35,452 bases of DNA from assembly GCA_964563585.1 (NCBI GenBank), contig CAZLXG010000018.1, forward strand, positions 1-35,452. The letters run 5' to 3'. The stretch is from CAZLXG01 sp964563585 (GTDB lineage Bacteria > Bacteroidota > Bacteroidia > Flavobacteriales > Flavobacteriaceae). The position numbers and the translations under genes are program-made. A model generated the notes under the pieces. It saw only the letters and a list, made by a program, of their open reading frames with translations. It was not told the DNA's origin and made no database searches. Below, piece by piece: positions 7,401-16,029 of this stretch. Every line of letters begins with the position of its first letter. Position 1 is the first letter of the stretch.

Positions 7401-10232
7401 CTAATTTAATTCTTTTTTAAGAAATTTAGCTGTGTAACTTTTTTTATGTTTTGCAACTTGTTCTGGTGTTCCTTCAACAATTATTTGTCCGCCACCTTTT
7501 CCGCCTTCATAGCCAATATCGATAATATAATCAACGGTTTTAATAACGTCTAAATTGTGTTCAATAATAACAATGGTATTGCCTTTGTCGACTAATTTAT
7601 TTAGAACATTCATTAACACACGAATATCTTCAAAATGCAAGCCTGTTGTGGGTTCGTCCAATATGTAAAAGGTGTTTCCCGTATCACGTTTGCTAAGCTC
7701 AGTCGCTAATTTAATACGCTGCGCTTCGCCACCAGAAAGCGTTGTGCTTTGTTGCCCCAGAGTGATGTAGCCCAAGCCTACATCTTTAATGGTTTTAAGC
7801 TTGTTGTTTATTTTTGGAATGTGCTCGAAAAACGGAACAGCTTCATTTATTGTCATGTTTAAAACATCACTAATAGATTTTCCTTTATAACGAATTTCTA
7901 ATGTTTCTCTATTAAAACGTTTTCCTTGACAGGTTTCACATTCTACATAAACATCAGGAAGAAAATTCATTTCAATAACACGTAAACCACCACCTTTGCA
8001 GGTTTCACAGCGTCCGCCAGCAACATTAAAACTAAATCTACCAGCTTTATAGCCACGAATCATAGCCTCTGGAATTTTAGCATACAATGCTCTAATTTCG
8101 CTAAAAGTCCCTGTATATGTTGCAGGATTACTTCGTGGTGTTCTGCCAATAGGTGATTGATTGATGTCGATTACTTTATCAATATGTTCTAAACCTTTAA
8201 TGCTTTTGTATGGCATTGGTTTTTTAACGCCATTAAAGTAATACGCGTTTAAAATAGGGTAGAGGGTTTCGTTGATTAGAGTGGATTTTCCGCTACCAGA
8301 AACACCAGTAACACCAATCATTTTTCCTAAAGGGAGTTTAATAGAAATGTTTTTTAGGTTATTTCCTGTGCAACCATTCAGAATTAGTTTTTTACCATTT
8401 CCTTTTCTGCGTTTTTTAGGTACTTCAATTTTTTTCTTTCCATTTAAATAATCCGCAGTTAATGTATGATGTGTTAAGAGTTCTTTTGGACTGCCAATAC
8501 TAATAATTTCGCCACCATGCTTTCCTGCTTTGGGGCCAATATCTATAACATAATCTGCACGTTCAATCATGTCTTTATCATGTTCAACCACAATAACAGA
8601 ATTTCCCATATCACGAAGTGCAACTAGAGAGTTGATAAGTTTATCATTATCACGTTGATGTAAACCAATACTAGGTTCATCTAAAATATACAGAACACCA
8701 ACCAATTGAGAACCTATTTGAGTAGCTAAACGAATACGTTGAGCTTCGCCTCCAGATAAAGATTTTGAACTTCTACTTAATGATAAATAGTCCAAACCTA
8801 CATCCAATAAAAACTGTAATCTAGACTTTATTTCTTTGATGACTTCTTCGGCAATTTTTAATTGTTTTTCTGATAGGTGTTTGTGTAATGTATTAAACCA
8901 ATCGGCTAAATCAACAATGTCTTTACCTGCTAGTTCTGCAATGTTTTTGTTGTTGATTTTAAAATAAAGCGATTCTTTTTTTAAACGGGAACCGTTGCAA
9001 ACAGGACATTCAACTTTATCCATATAATCTTTAGCCCAACGTTTTAAAGATGTAGAATCTGCTGTTTTATATTGATTTTCAATAAAGTTTGCGACACCTT
9101 CAAAGTCAATTTTATAATCACGGGTAACACCAAGAGATTTGCTCTCTACCGAAAATTTATCATTTCCACCATACAGAATCATTTGTTTTGCTTCTTCAGG
9201 AATATCTTTATAAGCATCGGTTAATTTGAAATTATAGCGTTGTGCAATAGTTTCGAATTGCTTAAATATCCATGAATTTTTTTCAGCACCATGAGGTGCT
9301 AATGCGCCATTTTTTATAGATAGCGTATTGTCTGGAACAATTTTATCTTCATTAACTTGATATAAATCTCCAATACCATTACAATGCGAACAGGCACCTT
9401 TTGGCGAATTGAATGAAAAGTTATTTGGCTCTGGATTAGGATATGATATTCCCGAAGTCGGACACATTAAATTTCTACTAAAATAGCGAGTTTCGTTCGT
9501 GTCTTGGTCAATTACTAAAAGCACATCTTCTCCATGATACATAGCTGTATTAATGGTTTCTGTAAGGCGTTTATCGTTGTCTACGGTATCATTAATAACC
9601 AATCTGTCAATTACAATTTCAATCTCATGAGTTTTATAACGGTCAAGCTTCATACCTTTTACAAGGTCTTTTATTTTACCATCAGCTCTTACTTTTACAA
9701 AACCTTGTTTAGCAATTTGCTCGAACAATTCGCGATAATGCCCTTTACGCGACCGTATAACTGGCGCTAAGACATTGATGCGTTTACCATTAAAATCTTT
9801 AATAATGAGTTTTTTAATTTGCTCATCACTATAACTAATCATTTTATCACCCGTATTATAGCTATAAGCATCACTGGCACGAGCAAATAATAGACGTAAA
9901 AAATCGTAAATCTCGGTAATAGTGCCAACTGTAGAACGTGGCGATTTGCTTGTTGTTTTTTGTTCTATGGCAATAACAGGCGAAAGACCATCAATTTTAT
10001 CAACATCTGGTCGTTCTAAACCACCTAAAAATTGTCTGGCATAAGCCGAAAAGGTTTCAATGTAACGGCGTTGCCCTTCTGCATAAATAGTATCGAATGC
10101 TAAAGATGATTTCCCACTACCCGATAAACCAGTAATAACCACCAACTTTTCGCGAGGAATTGACACATCTATATCCTTTAGATTGTGAACTCTAGCTCCT
10201 TTTACTTCAATAAATTCGTCAAAATGGCTCAT
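7401..10232 (-). CDS. uvrA: UvrA, excinuclease ABC subunit A
   Basis: UvrA recognises damaged DNA in nucleotide excision repair together with UvrB. At 943 aa it has the full expected architecture. The first ATPase half has Walker A GLSGSGKS (residues 35-42), a zinc module with CSHCNG and CPVCNGSR, signature LSGGEAQRIRLA and Walker B LYILDEPS. The second half has Walker A GVSGSGKS with Lys649, the CETCKGGG...CETCQGKRF zinc finger, a second LSGGEAQRIKLA and FYILDEPTTGL. All key residues are intact. ATG 10232 starts just before the first conserved residues. It is probably transcribed alone; the next gene upstream is 101 bp away. Confidence 0.98.
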   Translation of the reverse strand: MSHFDEFIEVKGARVHNLKDIDVSIPREKLVVITGLSGSGKSSLAFDTIYAEGQRRYIETFSAYARQFLGGLERPDVDKIDGLSPVIAIEQKTTSKSPRSTVGTITEIYDFLRLLFARASDAYSYNTGDKMISYSDEQIKKLIIKDFNGKRINVLAPVIRSRKGHYRELFEQIAKQGFVKVRADGKIKDLVKGMKLDRYKTHEIEIVIDRLVINDTVDNDKRLTETINTAMYHGEDVLLVIDQDTNETRYFSRNLMCPTSGISYPNPEPNNFSFNSPKGACSHCNGIGDLYQVNEDKIVPDNTLSIKNGALAPHGAEKNSWIFKQFETIAQRYNFKLTDAYKDIPEEAKQMILYGGNDKFSVESKSLGVTRDYKIDFEGVANFIENQYKTADSTSLKRWAKDYMDKVECPVCNGSRLKKESLYFKINNKNIAELAGKDIVDLADWFNTLHKHLSEKQLKIAEEVIKEIKSRLQFLLDVGLDYLSLSRSSKSLSGGEAQRIRLATQIGSQLVGVLYILDEPSIGLHQRDNDKLINSLVALRDMGNSVIVVEHDKDMIERADYVIDIGPKAGKHGGEIISIGSPKELLTHHTLTADYLNGKKKIEVPKKRRKGNGKKLILNGCTGNNLKNISIKLPLGKMIGVTGVSGSGKSTLINETLYPILNAYYFNGVKKPMPYKSIKGLEHIDKVIDINQSPIGRTPRSNPATYTGTFSEIRALYAKIPEAMIRGYKAGRFSFNVAGGRCETCKGGGLRVIEMNFLPDVYVECETCQGKRFNRETLEIRYKGKSISDVLNMTINEAVPFFEHIPKINNKLKTIKDVGLGYITLGQQSTTLSGGEAQRIKLATELSKRDTGNTFYILDEPTTGLHFEDIRVLMNVLNKLVDKGNTIVIIEHNLDVIKTVDYIIDIGYEGGKGGGQIIVEGTPEQVAKHKKSYTAKFLKKELN

Positions 10233-10333
10233 AAATTTGCAAAGTTGCGAAGTTACGTTTTTTGCTTATGAAAATGAAGTGAAGTTAGTTTAGAAATATG
10301 TTAAATATTTAGTAATGAACCCAAGAATAAAAA

Positions 10334-11050
10334 TTATTCAATGCCTTTTACAACACCCATTTCTAAACCTAAAACAAGCAATTTGTGAAACGTTGGCAAT
10401 TGTGCGCCACTTTCGGTAGTAATCCAATCGCTCCACGAAGCTTCTAAACCATCAATAGGAAGAAGGGAAGTCCACATTTTAAAGCTTTTTGGTTTTCCAA
10501 CTTCATCAAATTGCCATAAATAAGAATCGCCTGGTGTTGTGCCGCCAGAAGTATAAGTTACTAAAAGAGCTTCTTCGTTGTTTTCTAGTTTTACTAAACG
10601 GCGTTCTACACCTTTATCAAACACTTTGTATGGAGCAACTAACCAAAAGGAATCGTTATTAAAATATGTAATAGCTTTTTCTATAAGTTCTTTCGAAATT
10701 TCGTTTTCAATTTTAAAACTATGTACGTACACTTTACTAGATGCGTAATCTTTAAGATTTAAACTTACTTTGTAATCTTTCCAAAACACATTGCATATAT
10801 TTTCATTTTTCTTCCATTCATAATGATGGCGTTTTTTAAAAGTCCATTCAATATAATTGGTGCTTTTGTATGCATCATAATTTAAAGCATCTAACATTTT
10901 GTATGCTAAAGCATCAGCCTTTTCATTTTGAATTCCAACAGGTAAAGCTTCATCGTATTTAAAAAAAACATAACCAAAAAGCAGTAAGCTAGGTAAGGTG
11001 AAAAATATAATTACTCCAGTTGTTATTTTAAATATTTTTTTTGATTTCAT
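10334..11050 (-). CDS. Membrane-anchored hypothetical protein, 238 aa
   Basis: I do not recognise this protein. A basic start (MKSKKIFK) precedes one strongly hydrophobic segment at about residues 8-29, most likely an uncleaved N-terminal anchor. The remaining roughly 200 residues are soluble and probably periplasmic, rich in Trp and Tyr: NYIEWTFKKRHHYEWKKN, VFWKDYK, YTSGGTTPGDSYLWQF, MWTSLLPIDGLEASWSDW. No Cys pair, metal motif or catalytic signature is apparent. The repeated Trp-rich, strand-like segments suggest a beta-rich ligand- or lipid-contacting fold, but this is inference. It is separated from uvrA by 101 bp and from ggt by a 180-bp gap containing an inverted repeat. Confidence 0.75.
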   Translation of the reverse strand: MKSKKIFKITTGVIIFFTLPSLLLFGYVFFKYDEALPVGIQNEKADALAYKMLDALNYDAYKSTNYIEWTFKKRHHYEWKKNENICNVFWKDYKVSLNLKDYASSKVYVHSFKIENEISKELIEKAITYFNNDSFWLVAPYKVFDKGVERRLVKLENNEEALLVTYTSGGTTPGDSYLWQFDEVGKPKSFKMWTSLLPIDGLEASWSDWITTESGAQLPTFHKLLVLGLEMGVVKGIE

Positions 11051-11086
11051 CTGCTGATACTTACTTGTTTTTCAATGGTCAGGTGT

Positions 11087-11138
11087 AACATTCATTTAAT
11101 CATTTTATTATGTGATTAAATTTTTATTTATGAATGTT
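11087..11138. repeat. Nested inverted repeat between ggt and the 238-aa gene
   Basis: The outer arms AACATTCAT (11087-11095) and ATGAATGTT (11130-11138) are perfect complements. The inner arms TTAATCA (11096-11102) and TGATTAA (11113-11119) directly adjoin the left outer arm but are offset by 10 nt on the right. The element lies upstream of the 238-aa gene and downstream of ggt, both minus strand. It could be the ggt 3' hairpin or an operator. No U-tract follows, so a classical terminator is less likely. Confidence 0.45.
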
Positions 11139-11230
11139 TCATAGTAATAAAACTTTGCTATCTAACGACTTAGAATAGATATACTGAAATCAAAATTATT
11201 GAATACTATTGGTTATTTCAAAGAAAAAGG

Positions 11231-12874
11231 TTAAAAACCGACAGCCGTATCATCACCTCGATAATCGGCTCCACCCTCTAACGTTTTGTCGGGTAAAACC
11301 ATAATTCCATCGACCTTGCCAATTACAGGAGAGTCTTTTTCATTAATAATATAATCTAACTTTTTAAGTTTCTTTATTAATTCTGAATCGAAAGAATTGG
11401 GCTCCATAAAAATAACATCTGGTAACCATTGATGATGAAAACGAGGCGCATTTACAGCCTCTTGCATTGTCATATTAAACTCATGTACATTTAAAATAGT
11501 TTGTAAAACAGAAGTTATAATTGTTGAACCACCTGGCGTACCAACAGACATGAATAATTCTCCGTTTTTTTCAACAATAGTTGGTGTCATAGAACTTAAC
11601 ATACGTTTTTCGGGTTCAATACTATTTGCTTTTGCACCAATTAAACCAAACATATTTGGAACTCCGGGTTTACTACTAAAATCGTCCATTTCATTATTTA
11701 AAAAGAATCCAAGTTCAGAGCAATATAGTTTAGAACCATATGCGCCATTTAAAGTGGTAGTTACAGAAATAGCGTTTCCGAATTGGTCGATAATAGAGTA
11801 GTGGGTGGTTTCGTTGCTTTCAATAATTTCAATGTTTCCATGAGAAACATCACTAGATTTTGTTGCTTTTTCAAATGTAAAATCACTCATTCTACCACTT
11901 AAATAGGTATNNNNNNNNNNNNNNNNNNNNNNNNNNNNNNNNNNNNNNNNNNNNNNNNNNNNNNNNNNNNNNNNNNNNNNNNNNNNNNNNNNNNNNNNNN
12001 NNNNNNNNNNTCTCATTATTTGTGCTAAACATATACCTCCGCTTGATGGTGGCGACATGGATATGATTTTTAAATCATCGTAGCTAAAAGTTGTTGGTGT
12101 GCGCCATTTTACTTCATATTTAGCTAAATCTTCTTCAGTAATAATACCACCATTTTCTTGTATAAATTTTGCTAATATTTTTGCGGTTTCACCTTTGTAA
12201 AACTCGTCTTTGCCATTTTTTAATATACGTTCTAAAGTTTTTGCTAATGCAGGATATTTTATAGTGTCGTTGGTTTTCCAAACCTTACTAAAGATTATCG
12301 AATCATTATTTACCTCTTTAAAAAGAGGTTGATAATTTTTAATTTGTTTTTCTTGTTTCTTAGTTACTATAACACCTTTATAAGCAAGCTTAATTATCGG
12401 TTTTAAAATATCTTCAATTGGTAATACTCCAAATTTTTCATGTACATCAAAAACTCCAGCAATTGTTCCAGGTACGCCAACAGCCATAGCTCCAAGTATG
12501 CTTTTTCCGGGAATTACATAACCATTTTCATCCAAATACATATCCTTTGTTGCTGCTAATGGTGCTTTTTCTCTAAAATCGACAGACCCAATTTCTCCAT
12601 TATTTTTTCGATAAACCATAAATCCACCGCCACCTAAATTACCTGCAAAAGGGTATGCCACTGCAAGTGCTAATTGTGTAGCCGCCATAGCATCAAAAGC
12701 ATTGCCTCCTTTTTTAAGAATATCGCTACCAATTTGTGAGGCTTCTATTCGCGCAGAAACCACCATAGCTTTTTGTGTGATTAAGCCTCTTTGTGGAGTA
12801 ACTACGGTTTCTTCATTTTTTTTACATGAAGATATTAGAATGAATACTAGAATTATTGAAAGAATGTTTTTCAT
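11231..12874 (-). CDS. ggt: Gamma-glutamyltransferase lipoprotein, interrupted by a gap
   Basis: GGT cleaves and transfers the gamma-glutamyl group of glutathione and related compounds. It is made as a proenzyme that self-cleaves before its catalytic Thr. Here a lipoprotein signal (ILISSC, Cys17) predicts membrane anchoring in the envelope. Seen motifs are GGNAFDAM, FAGNLGGGGFMVYR, SPPSSGGICLAQ, the cleavage site SNE/TTHYSIIDQFGNAISV (nucleophile Thr codon 11807-11809), FFLNNEMDDFS, GTPGGSTIITSVLQT and APRFHHQW. A run of 100 N at 11911-12010 lies between SSGGICLAQIMR and TYLSGRM. Compared with E. coli GGT from memory, about 50 residues should be there, not 33, so 100 N is a placeholder. The start overlaps the stop of the upstream gene as ATGA, indicating translational coupling. 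Confidence 0.93.
   Translation of the reverse strand: MKNILSIILVFILISSCKKNEETVVTPQRGLITQKAMVVSARIEASQIGSDILKKGGNAFDAMAATQLALAVAYPFAGNLGGGGFMVYRKNNGEIGSVDFREKAPLAATKDMYLDENGYVIPGKSILGAMAVGVPGTIAGVFDVHEKFGVLPIEDILKPIIKLAYKGVIVTKKQEKQIKNYQPLFKEVNNDSIIFSKVWKTNDTIKYPALAKTLERILKNGKDEFYKGETAKILAKFIQENGGIITEEDLAKYEVKWRTPTTFSYDDLKIISMSPPSSGGICLAQIMRXXXXXXXXXXXXXXXXXXXXXXXXXXXXXXXXXXTYLSGRMSDFTFEKATKSSDVSHGNIEIIESNETTHYSIIDQFGNAISVTTTLNGAYGSKLYCSELGFFLNNEMDDFSSKPGVPNMFGLIGAKANSIEPEKRMLSSMTPTIVEKNGELFMSVGTPGGSTIITSVLQTILNVHEFNMTMQEAVNAPRFHHQWLPDVIFMEPNSFDSELIKKLKKLDYIINEKDSPVIGKVDGIMVLPDKTLEGGADYRGDDTAVGF
11911..12010. other. Assembly gap of 100 N
   Basis: One hundred undetermined bases within ggt. The round number is the usual scaffolding placeholder. 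The flanking frames happen to join because 100 leaves remainder 1 modulo 3. If ggt is intact, the real length must also leave remainder 1 modulo 3, and family alignment suggests roughly 150-170 bp. Confidence 0.95.
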
Positions 12875-13476
12875 TTATTAGTGATTTGCTTAGTTAGTTC
12901 TTTTAATTTTAGTTGTGAAAAATTGGTTAGTTCTTCAAAAAATGAAGTGAATTCTTTTTCGAAATCAGGATAAAATTCTTCAAGTTCATTGACAGCTTCA
13001 TCCATGTTTGAAATATGCTTTATTCTCCGATTCATTCCGCTTAAAACTCTTGTTATTCCTTCAATAGAAGCATAACTTAATAACCAATTATCTGTTATCA
13101 TATAAGGCATCATTTTTTGAATTCGAAGAGGTAAAATTTCATAATGTTCTTCTAACGAATCATAAAAATCTTCAATATATTCATCTAAAGGAATAGTACT
13201 GTATTTGTTCCAGTTTTTTGCTAAAAAATGGTCGTAAAGAATATCTACTATAACACCAGAATAATGTCCGTATTTTTTGTGTAACCGTTTTGTGCTTAAG
13301 CGCACTGTTTTATGTGCATCAGTATATGTATCAATATTGCGATGTAGCAAAATACCAATTTGAACATCCTTTGAGAATTTTTTATAATCTTTTCCTTTTA
13401 TACCATCGGCAATAAAGTTTCCGATAGTAACCAAATCGCTTTCACCCGAAAGACAAATGTGTGCTAAGTAATTCAT
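12871..13476 (-). CDS. acpH: Acyl carrier protein phosphodiesterase-like protein (ACPD/DUF479)
   Basis: This 201-aa protein opens with MNYLAHICLSGESDLVTIGN, followed by FIADGIKGKDY, GILLHRNIDTYTDAH and SGVIVDILYDHFLAKNW, the conserved blocks of the AcpH family. His and Asp residues in these blocks (LLHRNID, DILYDHF) match the metal-dependent phosphohydrolase-like active site. E. coli AcpH removes the 4'-phosphopantetheine arm from acyl carrier protein. The family match is clear; that this flavobacterial homologue acts on ACP is inferred from the family. It is the first gene of a two-gene unit with ggt (4-bp ATGA overlap), a pairing with no obvious metabolic reason. A TACGTTTG -7 element lies 19 bp upstream of the ATG. 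Confidence 0.88.
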   Translation of the reverse strand: MNYLAHICLSGESDLVTIGNFIADGIKGKDYKKFSKDVQIGILLHRNIDTYTDAHKTVRLSTKRLHKKYGHYSGVIVDILYDHFLAKNWNKYSTIPLDEYIEDFYDSLEEHYEILPLRIQKMMPYMITDNWLLSYASIEGITRVLSGMNRRIKHISNMDEAVNELEEFYPDFEKEFTSFFEELTNFSQLKLKELTKQITNK

Positions 13477-13494
13477 TAGCGTAATTTACAAATT

Positions 13495-13502
13495 CAAACG
13501 TA
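13495..13502 (-). promoter_or_regulatory. -7 promoter element for acpH-ggt
   Basis: The minus strand reads TACGTTTG, a perfect TAnnTTTG match, placing transcription start near 13488 and the ATG about 12 nt downstream. No TTG lies at the ideal 20-bp spacing; one occurs at 15 bp. Confidence 0.45.
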
Positions 13503-13580
13503 ACATTTACATTTTAACAATAAAATTATTCCGTTAAGCATATTTTATGTTTTATTAAAATGCAAGCTGAAAAAATTGTG

Positions 13581-13588
13581 TAGGTTTG
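13581..13588 (+). promoter_or_regulatory. -7 promoter element for glmM
   Basis: TAGGTTTG matches the Bacteroidota TAnnTTTG consensus exactly and sits 19 bp upstream of the glmM ATG, implying a leader of only about 12 nt. The -33 region lacks a clear TTG. Confidence 0.45.
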
Positions 13589-13607
13589 TTAAAAATTCGA
13601 ATTATTT

Positions 13608-14996
13608 ATGACACTTATAAAATCAATTTCAGGAATTAGAGGTACTATTGGAGGAAGAGTTGGCGATAATTTAACACCAATTGATGCGGTAAAATTTGCA
13701 TCGGCTTATGGTGTTTGGTTAAAACAACAACGGGATAAAGATAATTACCGTGTAGTAGTTGGTAGAGATGCACGTATTTCTGGAGAAATGATTCAGAATT
13801 TGGTAATGAATACACTAGTTGGTTTAGGTATTCATGTGATTGATTTAGGTCTTTCTACAACGCCAACAGTTGAAATTGCTGTACCTATGGAACATGCAGA
13901 TGGTGGTATTATTTTAACAGCTAGTCATAACCCAAAACAATGGAATGCTTTAAAATTATTAAATGCAAAAGGGGAGTTTTTAGATGCTGTTGAAGGTGCT
14001 AAAATTTTAGATATTGCTGAAAGTGATGCTATGAATTTTGCAGATGTTGACAGTTTAGGGAAAATAACAAGAAATGATGCTTATTTTGATTTGCATATTA
14101 TTGAAGTTTTAGACTTAGCGTTAGTAAATGTTAAAGCTATTGAAGCCGCAAAATTTAAAGTGGTTGTTGATGGTGTAAATTCTACAGGAGGCATTGCTAT
14201 TCCGTTACTTTTAGAACGTTTAGGTGTACAGGTTATAGAGTTATTCTGTGAGCCTAACGGGCATTTTCCTCACAATCCAGAACCATTAAAAGAACATTTA
14301 GGTGATTTAGCTGAAAAGGTTGTTAAAGAGCGCGCTGATTTTGGTATTGTTGTAGACCCAGATGTAGACCGTTTAGCGTTTATGGATGAAACAGGTGAGA
14401 TGTTTGGAGAAGAATATACGTTAGTTGCTTGTGCTGATTATGTGTTGAGTAAAACACCAGGTAACACCGTTAGTAATATGAGTTCTACCAGAGCATTACG
14501 CGATGTTACAGAAAAGCATGGTGGTACTTATCAAGCTAGTGCGGTTGGTGAAGTAAATGTTGTTAACCTAATGAAGAAAAACAAGGTTGTTATTGGTGGT
14601 GAAGGTAATGGCGGTATTATTTATCCAGAGTCTCATTATGGTCGTGATGCTTTAGTTGGGGTGGCGCTGTTTTTAAGTTTATTAGCTGAAAAAATGATGA
14701 AAGTTAGTGAGCTTCGTAAAACGTATCCTAGTTATTTTATGAGTAAAAAGAAAATTCAATTAACTCCAGATTTAGATGTTGATGGTATTTTATCTACTAT
14801 GGAAGAAAGATATGCTAACGAAGATATTACAACTATTGATGGCGTAAAAATAGATTTTCCAGAAAACTGGGTTCACTTACGTAAAAGTAATACCGAACCT
14901 ATTATTAGAATTTATACTGAAGCAAAATCTCAAGAAGAGGCAGATACTTTAGCAGATAAGTTTATTGCTGAAATTGGTAAGATTGCGAGCATATAA
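13608..14996 (+). CDS. glmM: Phosphoglucosamine mutase (GlmM-type phosphohexomutase)
   Basis: This enzyme interconverts glucosamine 6-phosphate and glucosamine 1-phosphate for UDP-GlcNAc, the precursor of peptidoglycan and lipid A. At 462 aa it has the four-domain alpha-D-phosphohexomutase layout. The phosphorylated serine loop is TASHNP with Ser106, the Mg-binding loop DPDVDR has Asp250, Asp252 and Asp254, the sugar loop is GEGNGGI and the phosphate loop RKSNTEP begins at Arg425. The N-terminal SGIRGTIGG is typical. All catalytic residues are present. Bacteroidota copies are usually annotated GlmM, although phosphomannomutase activity cannot be excluded by sequence alone. It is a single gene between a divergent acpH-ggt unit and a convergent acyltransferase gene, ending in a REP-like palindrome. 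Confidence 0.92.
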   Translation: MTLIKSISGIRGTIGGRVGDNLTPIDAVKFASAYGVWLKQQRDKDNYRVVVGRDARISGEMIQNLVMNTLVGLGIHVIDLGLSTTPTVEIAVPMEHADGGIILTASHNPKQWNALKLLNAKGEFLDAVEGAKILDIAESDAMNFADVDSLGKITRNDAYFDLHIIEVLDLALVNVKAIEAAKFKVVVDGVNSTGGIAIPLLLERLGVQVIELFCEPNGHFPHNPEPLKEHLGDLAEKVVKERADFGIVVDPDVDRLAFMDETGEMFGEEYTLVACADYVLSKTPGNTVSNMSSTRALRDVTEKHGGTYQASAVGEVNVVNLMKKNKVVIGGEGNGGIIYPESHYGRDALVGVALFLSLLAEKMMKVSELRKTYPSYFMSKKKIQLTPDLDVDGILSTMEERYANEDITTIDGVKIDFPENWVHLRKSNTEPIIRIYTEAKSQEEADTLADKFIAEIGKIASI

Positions 14997-14997
14997 A

Positions 14998-15083
14998 GTC
15001 ATTACGAGGAGTTTTTACGACAAAGTAATCTTTTAATTGTGAGTTATATCATGAGAGATTGCTTCACTACGTTCGCAATAATG
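14998..15083. repeat. REP-like imperfect palindrome between convergent genes
   Basis: The left arm begins GTCATTACGAGGAG and includes AAGTAATCTT (14998-15032). The right arm is GAGAGATTGCTTCACTACG followed by TTCGCAATAATG (about 15053-15083). The right arm is roughly the reverse complement of the left, as in the dispersed GTCATTGCGAGGAG...AAGCAATCTC family seen in many Bacteroidota genomes. This copy is degenerate. It fills the gap between glmM and the acyltransferase gene and could fold as a shared 3' hairpin. Confidence 0.65.
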
Positions 15084-15091
15084 TAAACAAT

Positions 15092-15973
15092 CTATTTAGG
15101 CTCTTTTTCTCTGTGTTTCCAACGTTTATGCGTCCATAAGTAGTATTCTGGAGCTTCATGTATTTGCTGTTCAACAAGTTTTAAAAATGCATCAGTAATT
15201 TCATAATCTTTAAAATCTTTAGCATTATCAGCTAAGGTTGTAAACGTAGTTTCATAATAACCACGCTTCAGTTTTTTCACGCTGAAAAACACAACAGTCA
15301 TATCTAGTTTTTTAGCTAGCATTTCTGCGCCAGTATGCACGGGTACTTTAATACCCATGAAATCATTCCAATAATAAGCTTTATTTAGTTTTGGAGATTG
15401 GTCTGATGCAAAACCGTTAATAGATAGAATACCTTGTTTTTTTAATTTGGCTAGTGTAGGTATCGTTTCTTTAGTTGTAATTAAATAACTGTTAAATTTT
15501 GCTCTAATTCGTTTTACAAGCTTATCAAAATGTTTATTTGCTAAACGTTTATAAACGGCGTTTCCTCTAGATTTCACATAGGTTTGAAGAATAAAAATCC
15601 ATTCCCAACTTCCGTAATGAGCACACATTAAAATAATGCTTCTATTTTTTGCTTCAATATCTTGTATAACTTCAACGTTTGAAAACGTATAATGTTTTTT
15701 CATTTCAGTTTCCGTAATAGTCATAGATTTTATCGACTCTACCATCATATCACATAAATGATGATAAAAGGCATTTGTAATACGCTTTATTTCTTTATCA
15801 GATTTATTAGGAAATACAAGATTAAGATTAGCTTTCACTACCTTTTTTCTATAACCAAAAATTCTATAAATTAATAAATAAAGAAAGTCTGAAAACGCAT
15901 ACAATAACCTAAATGGTAAAATAGAAATTAACCATAAAAACGGATAAATTAAAATGTAAACTAGAAATTGCAT
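15092..15973 (-). CDS. Lipid A biosynthesis acyltransferase family (LpxL/HtrB/MsbB)
   Basis: This family transfers a secondary acyl chain from acyl-ACP to lipid A precursors at the inner membrane. The 293-aa protein has an N-terminal membrane segment (residues 1-30, FLVYILIYPFLWLISILPF). The family HX4E catalytic motif is seen as HYGSWE with His119 and Glu124 after IILMCA. Further conserved blocks are NGFASDQSP, VHTGAEMLAKK and APEYYLWTHKRWK near the C-terminus. Both length and motif order fit. Which acyl position it modifies cannot be told, so no specific symbol is given. It is transcribed divergently from the rhomboid gene over 56 bp and converges on glmM. Confidence 0.92.
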   Translation of the reverse strand: MQFLVYILIYPFLWLISILPFRLLYAFSDFLYLLIYRIFGYRKKVVKANLNLVFPNKSDKEIKRITNAFYHHLCDMMVESIKSMTITETEMKKHYTFSNVEVIQDIEAKNRSIILMCAHYGSWEWIFILQTYVKSRGNAVYKRLANKHFDKLVKRIRAKFNSYLITTKETIPTLAKLKKQGILSINGFASDQSPKLNKAYYWNDFMGIKVPVHTGAEMLAKKLDMTVVFFSVKKLKRGYYETTFTTLADNAKDFKDYEITDAFLKLVEQQIHEAPEYYLWTHKRWKHREKEPK

Positions 15974-15983
15974 TAATTAATTT

Positions 15984-16005
15984 TAGATTTGTAGCAGCAA
16001 ATATA
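15984..16005. promoter_or_regulatory. Overlapping divergent -7 elements (rhomboid / acyltransferase)
   Basis: TAGATTTG (15984-15991, plus strand) points to the rhomboid gene. TATATTTG on the minus strand (16005-15998) points to the acyltransferase gene. Both match TAnnTTTG exactly and are only 6 bp apart, so each predicted start lies next to the other promoter's core. TTG at the ideal spacing is missing for both. Confidence 0.45.
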
Positions 16006-16029
16006 TTTAATTTTATACGTTTATACCTT

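Noticed and set aside
11051..11230. Mobile-element ends around the nested inverted repeat
   Set aside because: No transposase, target-site duplication or second element end was found nearby.
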